This document shows, piece by piece, positions 1 through 5,891 of a DNA stretch of 5,925 nucleotides (position 1 is its first letter; each line of letters begins with the position of its first letter). The DNA is from JBBQBQ01 sp038317685. Lineage in GTDB: Bacteria > Desulfobacterota > Desulfuromonadia > Desulfuromonadales > DDH964. Location of the stretch: assembly GCA_038317685.1 (NCBI GenBank), contig JBBQBQ010000219.1, positions 1-5,925 of the forward strand, read 5' to 3'. Made by a program: the position numbers and the translations under genes. A model generated the notes under the pieces. It ran no database searches. It worked only from the letters and a program-made list of their open reading frames with translations, and was not told the DNA's origin.

Positions 1-9
1 TTTCGTCAT
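1..9 (-). CDS. 5' end of a divergent gene, product unknown (partial)
   Basis: On the minus strand an ATG at 9-7 is followed by ACG and AAA (Met-Thr-Lys) before the window edge. A GGAGG Shine-Dalgarno (CCTCC at 16-20 on the + strand) lies six bases upstream of this ATG, which is ideal spacing and the main reason to call it. Only three codons are visible, so nothing can be said about the product. It would be transcribed away from hisE and share the 10-161 intergenic region with it. The call rests on the ribosome binding site alone and could be chance. Confidence 0.45.
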
Positions 10-15
10 GACCTG

Positions 16-20
16 CCTCC
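16..20 (-). promoter_or_regulatory. Shine-Dalgarno of the divergent gene
   Basis: GGAGG on the minus strand, six bases before the ATG at 9-7. It is the only strong ribosome binding site on this strand in the left intergenic region. Confidence 0.45.
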
Positions 21-114
21 TTGGTTGTGGCTCTGGGCCGTAGGGAATTCGTTCTCTACTTTTTAACCCACGTTTGCAAGGATGGCAGGTCTTTTTTTGC
101 TTTTTTAGCTCTGC

Positions 115-128
115 TTGTCAACTGACAA
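115..128. promoter_or_regulatory. short inverted repeat, possible operator
   Basis: TTGTC at 115-119 and GACAA at 124-128 form a perfect 5-bp inverted repeat around the spacer AACT. It sits 34-47 bases upstream of the hisE start, where a repressor or activator could act on either direction. Arms of five bases are short enough to arise by chance, and I do not recognise it as the site of a named regulator. Confidence 0.2.
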
Positions 129-161
129 CCATTATGTCTACCACGGAACCATGAGGATCAT

Positions 162-518
162 ATGACCGACCAGACCGACATCCTCGACGCCGTCTACCGG
201 GTGATCCTCGACCGGAAGCACCATCCGACCGAGCAGTCCTACGTCGCGTCCCTTTACGCCAAGGGGCTCGACAAGATCCTCGGCAAGATCGGCGAGGAGG
301 CGACGGAAGCCGCGGTAGCAGGTAAGGGGGGGGACCCCGAGCAGATCGTCTATGAAGTCGCCGATCTCTTCTTCCACACCCTGGTCCTTTTGGGCTACTA
401 CGATCTGCCGCCGGAGCGGGTCTATGCCGAACTGCGCCGGCGTTTCGGTCTTTCCGGAATCACTGAGAAGGCGAGCCGGGAGGCAACCTCCAACTTTGAC
501 AAGGAACCGCAGTCATGA
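162..518 (+). CDS. hisE: phosphoribosyl-ATP pyrophosphatase HisE
   Basis: HisE hydrolyses phosphoribosyl-ATP to phosphoribosyl-AMP and pyrophosphate, the second step of cytoplasmic histidine biosynthesis. The 118-residue product has the usual length for a stand-alone HisE (not fused to HisI) and the all-alpha MazG-like fold signature: an early SYVASLYAKGLDKILGKIGEE stretch in two parts (SYVASLY, then the GLDKILGKIGEEATE metal-binding helix with its paired Glu), then YEVADLFFHTLVLL with the conserved Glu and Asp, then a RRFGLSGITEKASR tail typical of the family. GAGGA at 153-157 lies only four bases before the chosen ATG, which is tight. No other histidine gene is visible in the window. The stop overlaps the yqeY start (ATGA at 515-518), implying coupling. 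A run of eight G at 326-333 lies inside the gene without breaking the frame. Confidence 0.95.
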   Translation: MTDQTDILDAVYRVILDRKHHPTEQSYVASLYAKGLDKILGKIGEEATEAAVAGKGGDPEQIVYEVADLFFHTLVLLGYYDLPPERVYAELRRRFGLSGITEKASREATSNFDKEPQS

Positions 519-961
519 CCATTCAAGAGCGATTGATGGAGGCGATGAAAGAGGCGATGAAGGCCAAGGATGCGCCGCGTCTGAGTGCCATCCGCATGAT
601 GCGCACTGCCATCAGGAACCGGGAGATCGACTCCCGCCAGGACCTCTCCGCCCAGGACGCGATCAGCGTGCTGTCGACCCTTGTCAAGCAGCGCCGGGAA
701 TCGGCCGAAGCTTATCATCAGGGGGGGCGGGAAGACCTCGCCGTCAAGGAAGAGCAGGAACTGGTGGTCATCCAGGAATTCCTTCCCAGCCAGCTTGGCG
801 AAGGGGAACTCCGGGAGATTATCGAGGCTGCGGTCGCCGAGACCGGGGCGGCCTCGCTGAAGGATCTGGGGAAGGTCATGAAGGTCGTCTCCCCCCGGAC
901 CGTGGGCCGGGCCGACGGGCGGGTCGTCAGCGAACTGGTCAAGGCGCGGTTGGCGGGTTGA
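515..961 (+). CDS. yqeY: GatB/YqeY domain-containing protein
   Basis: This is a small cytoplasmic protein of the GatB/YqeY family, related to the C-terminal helical part of the GatB subunit of the tRNA amidotransferase. The family is often linked to tRNA-dependent amidation, but the role of stand-alone members is not established. At 148 residues it has the typical length. Recognisable blocks in order are the N-terminal helix with RLSAIRMMRTAIRNREID, LSTLVKQRRESAEAY followed by the GGREDLA turn and KEEQELVVIQEFLPSQL, and C-terminal ETGAASLKDLGKVMK and GRADGRVVSELVK, all diagnostic. AAGGAA at 501-506 lies eight bases before the ATG, inside the end of hisE, and the start overlaps the hisE stop by four bases. 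This gene commonly accompanies rpsU, dnaG and rpoD; no rpsU is seen here. A run of seven G (721-727) encodes part of the GG turn. Confidence 0.93.
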   Translation: MTIQERLMEAMKEAMKAKDAPRLSAIRMMRTAIRNREIDSRQDLSAQDAISVLSTLVKQRRESAEAYHQGGREDLAVKEEQELVVIQEFLPSQLGEGELREIIEAAVAETGAASLKDLGKVMKVVSPRTVGRADGRVVSELVKARLAG

Positions 962-986
962 GCGAAGAGTCTCCCGGGGTAGCACG

Positions 987-1478
987 ATGAGCGGCATCGA
1001 CATCACCATTCTGGTCGTCCTGGCGGGATTTCTGATCAAAGGCCTGCTGCGGGGGCTGCTGAGGGAGATCTGCTCCCTGCTCGGCGTGGCCGTCGGCATT
1101 CTGCTGGCCCTGCGCTACCACCGGGGCCTGGCGGAAACGATGGCGGCAACCCTCCATCTGCCGAAGAGCTTCTGCCTGGTGGTGACCTTCGTCCTGCTCC
1201 TGGTGGCGGCGGTGCTGGTCTTCTGGGGAATCGGTTATTTTCTTTCGCGGTTCGTCCAGCTCCTCTTCCTCGGAGGGCTCAACCGGGTTCTGGGCGGCTT
1301 CTTCGGTCTGGCCCAGGGGGTGGTGCTGCTGGCGCTGATCCTCTTCGCCATCGCCGGCGACAGCACCCCCAACCTGGCACAGCCGGCCATCCAGCGTTCA
1401 CAGCTGGCGCCGCCCTTCGTCCGGTTCGGCTCCGCCACTTTCCGCGGCGGTCAGCAGGCTTTGGCCAGGTGGTGGTGA
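987..1478 (+). CDS. cvpA: CvpA family membrane protein
   Basis: This is a 163-residue inner-membrane protein of the CvpA family, named after colicin V production in E. coli; the molecular activity is unresolved. The sequence shows about four hydrophobic segments: roughly residues 5-22, 27-43, 61-87 and 99-122. The family-typical GFLIKGLLRGLLREI block with its glycines and basic residues follows the first segment, and a glycine-rich GGLNRVLGGFFGLAQG block precedes the last. The C-terminal 40 residues are hydrophilic with no recognised motif. The start is chosen because it gives the family N-terminus (MSGIDITILVV); the ribosome binding site is weak (GGGG at 976-979). It lies 25 bases after yqeY and 22 before mutS2. 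CvpA-like genes next to mutS2 are common in bacteria, which supports the call. No signal peptide separate from the first membrane helix is seen. Confidence 0.88.
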   Translation: MSGIDITILVVLAGFLIKGLLRGLLREICSLLGVAVGILLALRYHRGLAETMAATLHLPKSFCLVVTFVLLLVAAVLVFWGIGYFLSRFVQLLFLGGLNRVLGGFFGLAQGVVLLALILFAIAGDSTPNLAQPAIQRSQLAPPFVRFGSATFRGGQQALARWW

Positions 1479-1487
1479 AAAATGTCC

Positions 1488-1492
1488 GGAGG
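1488..1492 (+). promoter_or_regulatory. Shine-Dalgarno that fixes the mutS2 start
   Basis: GGAGG lies eight bases before the ATG at 1501. An ATG at 1482 is upstream of it but in another frame, so this site settles 1501 as the mutS2 start. Confidence 0.75.
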
Positions 1493-1500
1493 CGGGCGGC

Positions 1501-3864
1501 ATGAGTGCGGAAACGCTGCGCGTTTTGGAATTCGACAAGGTCGTTGCGCTCCTGGCCGGTTTTACCGTCACCGAGCCGGGGCGGGCGCGGGTCTTGGCTT
1601 TGCGCCCTCTCGAGGACCGGGGCGCGGCCGCCGACTCCCTGGCCGACATCGGAGAATTGACAGCCCACCTGGACAAGGGCGGGACGCCCCCCGTCGGCGG
1701 CTGTCGGGAGCTGCGCGACCACCTCCGGCAGGTCCGGGCCGAGGGCTCCTGGCTCCCCCCGGCAGCGCTTTTGGAAGTCCTTGGCAACCTGGAGGCGGCG
1801 GGCGCCTGCCGCCGCTACGGCGGGGACGCCGTTGCCACGCCGCGGCTGCATGCCCTGACCCGGCGCCTCACCGAGTGCAAAGGCCTGGCCCGGGAGCTGG
1901 GAGCCAGCATCGGCGCCCGCGGCGAGATTCTCGACAGCGCCTCCTTCGAACTCGGGGAATTGCGGCGCGACATTCAACAGTTGCGCAGCCGCATCCGCCG
2001 CACCCTGGAGGGGATGCTGGCCGCGGAGGAGTTTTCCGCCGCTTTTCAGGACCGGATCGTCACCGAGCGCGGGGGCCGCTACGTGGTGCCGGTGCGCGCC
2101 GACCATCGTGGCCAGATCAAGGGCTTCATCCACGACGAGTCGGCGAGCGGCCAGACCCTCTACGTGGAGCCGACGGCGGTTCTGGAGGCCAACAACGACC
2201 TGCAGACCCGGTTGCGCCAGGAACAGCGGGAAGAAGAACGAATTCTGCGGCGCCTGGCTGCGGCGGTGCGGGGGGTGGCCGAGGAACTCACCGCCAATCA
2301 GGAGATTCTGGCCCGACTCGATGCCTGGGCGGCCGCGGCCCGCTTTGCCCGGCGAACCGGCGCCTGTGCCCCGCAGCTGGCGACAGAACCGCTCATCGAG
2401 TTGCGCGGCGCCCGTCATCCCCTGCTCCTCTTCCACCCCGACGGGTCGGAACGGGCCGCCGGGGCGGTGCCGGTCGATCTTCTCCTCGGCGCGGAGAACG
2501 AGGTGCTGGTCATCAGCGGGCCGAATACCGGCGGCAAGTCGGTGGCCCTCAAGACCGTCGGACTGTTGCAGCTGATGGTGGCGGCGGGGCTGCCGGTGCC
2601 GTGTCGGCCGGAGAGCCGCATCCACCTCTTCGGACGGGTCTTCGCCGATATCGGCGATGAGCAGAGCATCGCCGAGAACCTGTCGACCTTCTCCGGGCAT
2701 CTGACCCGGATCCGGTCGATCTTGGCGGCGGCCGACAGCGATTCGCTGGTGCTCCTCGACGAAGCAGGCACCGGAACCGATCCGGCGGAAGGCGGCGCCC
2801 TGGCATTGGCGGTCCTCGACAGTCTGCGGGAACGGGGGGCGCGGACGGTGCTGACGACCCATCTCAACCTGATCAAGGGCTACGCCCATCTTCAGGAGCG
2901 GGTGGAAAACGCGGCGGTCGAATTCGACCGGGAGACGCTGGCCCCGACCTACCGCCTGCACTACGGCATCCCCGGGGCGAGCAGCGCCTTCACCATCGCC
3001 CGGCGCCTCGGCCTGCCGGAGACGGTGCTGGCCCGGGCCGAAACTTATCTCGGCAGCGGCGAGCGGGAGGGCCTCGACCTGATCGAGCGTCTCAACCTGT
3101 TGCGCCGGGAACTGGAAGAGGAACGGGAAGAGGCACGGCGCCTGCGGGAAACGGCACGGCGGGACCAGGAAAAACGCCGCCTGCTGCTGGCCGAACTGGA
3201 GGGGCAGAAACGCACCCTCCTGGAACGTGCCGCGCGCCGCGGCGAAGAGTTGGTGAAGCGGACCGAAGAGCGGCTGAGGGACCTGTTTCAGGTCGCCGAG
3301 TCCCTGGGGGCGACGCCGCCGGAGCGGGCGCGGCTGACCGGCGAACTGCGGGCGGTGCGGGACCAGTTGATCGAACAGCGGCCGGCGCCGCCGCGCTCGA
3401 CCCGGGTGCCGCGCGAGGTCCAGGTCGGCGAGTTGCTGCGGATTCCGGCCATCGACACCGAGGCCGAGGTGCTGCGCACCGGCGCGGAGATCGAACTGTC
3501 GGCCCACGGCAAGAAACTGCGCCTCCCCTTGGCGGCGCTGGAGCAATATCGGCCGCGGCGCTTTGCCCGCACCGGCCAGCCGGCCAATATTCGCAGTCAG
3601 GTCGAACGGCACGGCTTCGAGCCCCGACTGCTGCTGGTCGGGCAACGGGTCGATGCGGCGCTGCCGAAGCTGGAAAAATTCCTTGACGATGCCCTGCTCC
3701 ACAACCTGGGGGAGGTGGAGGTGGTCCACGGCAGCGGCGAAGGGATTCTGCGCAGAGCGGTGCGGGAGTTGCTGGCCGGCCACCGGGAAGTGGCGGCCTT
3801 CCACGCCGGCGCCCCGGAACAGGGTGGGGAGAATACGACTATCGTCGAGTTGAGAGGCGGATGA
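1501..3864 (+). CDS. mutS2: MutS2 family ATPase with C-terminal Smr domain
   Basis: MutS2 is a cytoplasmic DNA- and ribosome-associated ATPase. Homologues suppress homologous recombination, and Bacillus subtilis MutS2 acts on collided ribosomes; it has no mismatch-recognition domain. The 787 residues match the family length. The N-terminus (ETLRVLEFDKVVALL) and the core and clamp region run to about residue 320. The ATPase domain follows: Walker A GPNTGGKS at 340-347, signature-type segment DEQSIAENLSTFSGH at 386-400, Walker B LVLLDE with D420 and E421, then GTGTDP, and the TTH switch at 452-454. A highly charged coiled coil spans about 520-600. The Smr domain covers about 706-785, with HGSGEG at 743-748 intact. 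The usual LDLR/LDLRG motif at its start reads LLLVG (710-714), so the conserved Asp is missing. Start supported by GGAGG at 1488-1492. The stop overlaps the dnaG start by ATGA. Confidence 0.96.
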   Translation: MSAETLRVLEFDKVVALLAGFTVTEPGRARVLALRPLEDRGAAADSLADIGELTAHLDKGGTPPVGGCRELRDHLRQVRAEGSWLPPAALLEVLGNLEAAGACRRYGGDAVATPRLHALTRRLTECKGLARELGASIGARGEILDSASFELGELRRDIQQLRSRIRRTLEGMLAAEEFSAAFQDRIVTERGGRYVVPVRADHRGQIKGFIHDESASGQTLYVEPTAVLEANNDLQTRLRQEQREEERILRRLAAAVRGVAEELTANQEILARLDAWAAAARFARRTGACAPQLATEPLIELRGARHPLLLFHPDGSERAAGAVPVDLLLGAENEVLVISGPNTGGKSVALKTVGLLQLMVAAGLPVPCRPESRIHLFGRVFADIGDEQSIAENLSTFSGHLTRIRSILAAADSDSLVLLDEAGTGTDPAEGGALALAVLDSLRERGARTVLTTHLNLIKGYAHLQERVENAAVEFDRETLAPTYRLHYGIPGASSAFTIARRLGLPETVLARAETYLGSGEREGLDLIERLNLLRRELEEEREEARRLRETARRDQEKRRLLLAELEGQKRTLLERAARRGEELVKRTEERLRDLFQVAESLGATPPERARLTGELRAVRDQLIEQRPAPPRSTRVPREVQVGELLRIPAIDTEAEVLRTGAEIELSAHGKKLRLPLAALEQYRPRRFARTGQPANIRSQVERHGFEPRLLLVGQRVDAALPKLEKFLDDALLHNLGEVEVVHGSGEGILRRAVRELLAGHREVAAFHAGAPEQGGENTTIVELRGG
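3595..3858 (+). other. Smr domain region of MutS2 with altered LDLR motif
   Basis: This domain region corresponds to about residues 699-786 of MutS2. What is seen: the strand that normally carries LDLRG reads RLLLVGQR at 709-716, followed by the expected helix VDAALPKLEKFLDDALL. The second motif HGSGEG (H743) and the closing GGENTTIVEL are standard. In the family, the LDLR and HGxG motifs together are associated with nucleic-acid binding and nuclease activity. Loss of the Asp suggests, by inference, reduced or altered nuclease function, with nucleic-acid binding possibly retained. It may be a lineage-wide variant. Confidence 0.7.
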
Positions 3865-5699
3865 CCGGGCGTATTGGCGAGGACAAGATCCAGGATATCC
3901 GCGAACGCTGCGACATCGTCGAGGTGGTATCCAGCTACCTGCCGCTCAAGCGTTCGGGAGCCAACCACCAGGGCTTGTGTCCCTTCCACCACGAGAAGTC
4001 GCCGTCCTTCAACGTCAACAGCGTGCGGCAGATCTTTCACTGTTTCGGATGCGGCGTCGGAGGCAATGTCTTTTCCTTCCTGATGCGCATGGAGGGGCTT
4101 TCCTTCCCCGAAGCGGTGCGTCGGCTCGGGGAGCGGGTCGGCATCGAAGTCGAGGCGGAGGCGCCGAACCCGGCCGAAGTCCGGCGACGCGAGGAGGAGG
4201 AGCGGCTGGCCCGGATCAACGAGGTCGCCTGCGATTTTTATCAGAAGATTCTCCTCGACGAGCCCGACGGGGAAGCGGGGCGGCGCTATCTCAAGGCCCG
4301 CGGCTACGACCGGGAGATCGCCACCCGTTTCCGGCTTGGCTACGCCCCCGACCGTTGGGAAGCGCTGGCCCAACACCTGACGGCCAGGGGTTTCGATCCG
4401 GCGCCGGCCCGCGACCGTCTTGGGCTGCTCCGTTCCGGGCGGGAAGGACGGGGGGAGATCGACCTCTTCCGGAAACGGCTGCTGTTTCCGATCTTCGACC
4501 TGCAGGGACGGGTGGCTGCCTTCGGCGGCCGGGTGCTTGACGATGCCCTGCCGAAATATCTCAACTCGCCGGAGTCGCCGCTCTATCACAAGGGGCGCAC
4601 GCTCTTCGGTCTTTTTCAGGCCCGGGAAGCGATGCGCCGCCAGGGGACGGGGATTGTCGTCGAGGGCTACTTCGACCAGCTGGCCCTGGTCCGGGCCGGC
4701 TTCGACAACACCGTGGCCACCTGCGGCACGGCCTTGACCGAGGACCATGCCCGGCTGCTGAAACGCTACTGTGAACGGCTCGTCCTCCTCTTCGATCAGG
4801 ACAGCGCCGGGCAGAAAGCGACGTTCCGTGCGATGGAGGTGCTGCTGGCGGCAGGGATGCCGGCGGCGGTCGTTCCCCTCGATGCCGGAGAAGATCCCGA
4901 CTCCTTCCTGGCCCGCCGGGGAGCCGCCGTCTTCGCTGAGCGGCTGGCTGCGGCGCGGCCGGTCCTGGAGGTCTTCATCGAAACCGCCCTCGGCGCCCAT
5001 GATCCCGGAGTCGAAGGCCAGGCGCGGGCGGTGGAACTGATTCTGGGCAAGCTGCGGCTGCTGCAGAGCGATATCGAGCGCAGCCTCTATCTCAAGACCC
5101 TGGCGGTCCGCACCGGCCTCGACGAAGCGCTGCTGCAGAAAAAGGCCGGCGCCGCTTCGAGCTTGCGGCCCAGGCGCCCCGAGCCGTCCCGGGAGGGCGG
5201 TGAAGCGGGGTTTTCAGGAACAGGACCGGTCCCCGGCCGGGGGCTGCCGGCGAGGGAGGGCCGGCCCCGCCACGACCCGGAGGCAAAGAATCAGGATTGG
5301 CTGCTGATCATGATGATCGCCGACCCGGGGAGTCGTCGCCGCGTCGCCGAGGAGGGGCCCGAGAATCTCTTCTTCAACGAAGACCGGCGGGTGATTGCCG
5401 AACGCATCCTCCAGCTGGGAGTCGATCAGGAGCGGTTCGATGAAGCCCGATTGGGAGATCCTCTGAGCGAATCGCAAAATGCGGTTTTGTCGGGTATCCT
5501 TATAACGGATGAAAAAGCCTTTGCCGATGATCCGGAAGCGATCTTTGAGGGATGTCGCAAAGCCACGGCCAGGGCCAGGCTGAAAAAACGCAGCAAGGAG
5601 CTTCTGACGCTGATTCAACAAGCGGAGAAGAATGGCGATACCCAATTGCGGGAAACGCTATTGGCGGAACAGACCACGATCAACAGGTTCAAAAAATAG
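3861..5699 (+). CDS. dnaG: DNA primase DnaG
   Basis: DnaG synthesises the RNA primers for chromosome replication at the fork, recruited by the replicative helicase DnaB. The 612-residue product has all expected parts. The N-terminal CHC2 zinc finger has C40, H43, C61 and C64 (CPFHHEKSPSF, then FHCFGCG). The RNA-polymerase core includes EIDLFRKRLLFPIFD, AAFGGRVLDD and PKYLNSPES. The TOPRIM fold has VVEGYFD with E268 and the FDQDSAG motif with D312 and D314, the metal-binding acidic residues. A Gly/Arg/Pro-rich, probably disordered linker covers about 429-477. The helical C-terminal domain, about 478-612, is in the DnaB-interaction position and poorly conserved as usual. The ATG overlaps the mutS2 stop (ATGA, 3861-3864), implying translational coupling. 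GC content falls towards the 3' end of the gene. rpoD would be expected next. Confidence 0.97.
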   Translation: MTGRIGEDKIQDIRERCDIVEVVSSYLPLKRSGANHQGLCPFHHEKSPSFNVNSVRQIFHCFGCGVGGNVFSFLMRMEGLSFPEAVRRLGERVGIEVEAEAPNPAEVRRREEEERLARINEVACDFYQKILLDEPDGEAGRRYLKARGYDREIATRFRLGYAPDRWEALAQHLTARGFDPAPARDRLGLLRSGREGRGEIDLFRKRLLFPIFDLQGRVAAFGGRVLDDALPKYLNSPESPLYHKGRTLFGLFQAREAMRRQGTGIVVEGYFDQLALVRAGFDNTVATCGTALTEDHARLLKRYCERLVLLFDQDSAGQKATFRAMEVLLAAGMPAAVVPLDAGEDPDSFLARRGAAVFAERLAAARPVLEVFIETALGAHDPGVEGQARAVELILGKLRLLQSDIERSLYLKTLAVRTGLDEALLQKKAGAASSLRPRRPEPSREGGEAGFSGTGPVPGRGLPAREGRPRHDPEAKNQDWLLIMMIADPGSRRRVAEEGPENLFFNEDRRVIAERILQLGVDQERFDEARLGDPLSESQNAVLSGILITDEKAFADDPEAIFEGCRKATARARLKKRSKELLTLIQQAEKNGDTQLRETLLAEQTTINRFKK

Positions 5700-5744
5700 G
5701 GCTTACCTAAATATCGACCCCATTGCCACGGGATGAGTCGCGAG

Positions 5745-5749
5745 AGGAG
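5745..5749 (+). promoter_or_regulatory. Shine-Dalgarno before the possible rpoD start
   Basis: AGGAG lies ten bases before the ATG at 5760, inside the purine-rich stretch GAGAGGAGAAAA. Its position shortly after dnaG is where the rpoD ribosome binding site is expected. Confidence 0.4.
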
Positions 5750-5752
5750 AAA

Positions 5753-5869
5753 ACGCGGAATGTCCAAAAAGACCAGCATGGAAGAGCTTTCAATGAATGG
5801 CTTTAAAATGGAACTCCCAAATCCGTTACTCCGAACTTCCGGGGCAATGGCTAAATGCTCGACGAAGCG
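5753..5869 (-). pseudogene. GNAT acetyltransferase fragment (acetyl-CoA binding core)
   Basis: Reading the minus strand from 5869, the translation includes FVEHLAIAPEVRSNGFGSSIL followed in frame by a helix-like KPFIESSSM and LVFLDIP. This matches GNAT motif A in order and spacing: the strand ending before the P-E-x-R turn, the R-x-x-G-x-G pyrophosphate-binding loop (R at 5833-5831, then S-N-G-F-G), the following helix, and a next strand of the LEIE/LDIE type twelve residues on. GNAT enzymes transfer an acetyl group from acetyl-CoA to an amine. Only about 39 codons look homologous. The frame stays open to the window edge on one side and into antisense dnaG (stop at 5617-5615) on the other, but neither flank looks like GNAT sequence. 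No start codon or ribosome binding site was found. It is a remnant, an inserted piece or a chimera, and not a working gene. Confidence 0.42.
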
Positions 5870-5891
5870 TAGCGGCAGAAGCAGAAGATGA
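5760..5891 (+). pseudogene. possible disrupted 5' end of rpoD (43-codon frame)
   Basis: The ATG at 5760 opens a frame of 43 codons ending in TGA at 5889-5891. Its first ten residues, MSKKTSMEEL, resemble the N-terminus of deltaproteobacterial RpoD (Met, Lys-Lys, then a short acidic helix), and dnaG followed by rpoD is a common order. After residue 10 the sequence (SMNGFKMELPNPLL and on) shows none of the expected N-terminal sigma-70 region 1.1 pattern. Either rpoD is interrupted here, or the sequence is chimeric, or the ten-residue match is chance. The competing minus-strand GNAT reading covers the same bases. Treat the symbol rpoD as unproven. Confidence 0.3.

Larger units (their letters stand above)
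10..161. other. divergent intergenic region with T-tracts
   Basis: This 152-base gap separates the divergent minus-strand start from hisE. It is clearly richer in A and T than the genes, with a run of seven T at 92-98 and six T at 101-106. No stable GC stem precedes the T runs, so they are not a convincing intrinsic terminator. A perfect TTGACA is present on the minus strand at 121-116, but the hexamer 17 bases further on is all A and fits a -10 box poorly. No good -35/-10 pair was found for hisE either. Promoters for both directions should lie here, but their positions are unresolved. Confidence 0.5.

Noticed and set aside
8..43. Eleven-codon + strand leader peptide
   Set aside because: It starts at the ATG overlapping the minus-strand start, has no ribosome binding site, contains no histidine codons for his attenuation and no terminator hairpin follows it.
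83..101. Sigma-54 promoter (TGGCAG followed by TTTGCT)
   Set aside because: The GG at 84-85 and GC at 99-100 are 15 bases apart, whereas the -24/-12 elements need 12.
86..114. Intrinsic terminator around the T-tracts
   Set aside because: The only pairing arms are three to four bases (GCAG with CTGC, GCT with AGC), and no GC-rich stem precedes the T runs.
151..165. Four-codon frame ATG AGG ATC ATA TGA ending on the hisE start
   Set aside because: It has no clear ribosome binding site and its AGGA is better explained as the hisE Shine-Dalgarno.
352..1099. Open frames of 200-225 codons overlapping hisE and yqeY on both strands
   Set aside because: They cross two well-supported genes in wrong frames and are Arg/Gly/Pro-rich without motifs.
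1482..2660. Second + frame starting at ATG 1482 with 392 codons
   Set aside because: It overlaps mutS2 in another frame, its composition is dominated by Gly, Arg and Pro, and the GGAGG at 1488-1492 lies after its ATG and serves the ATG at 1501.
1279..3804. Very long open frame on the minus strand (about 840 codons) opposite cvpA and mutS2
   Set aside because: It is the antisense of mutS2, which has clear Walker, coiled-coil and Smr motifs. The minus frame is rich in Arg, Pro, Gln and Ala with no recognisable domain, as expected from GC-rich third positions.
3597..5000. Minus-strand open frame of about 467 codons opposite dnaG
   Set aside because: It is the antisense shadow of dnaG, whose zinc finger and TOPRIM residues are all present on the + strand; no domain pattern is visible in the minus frame.
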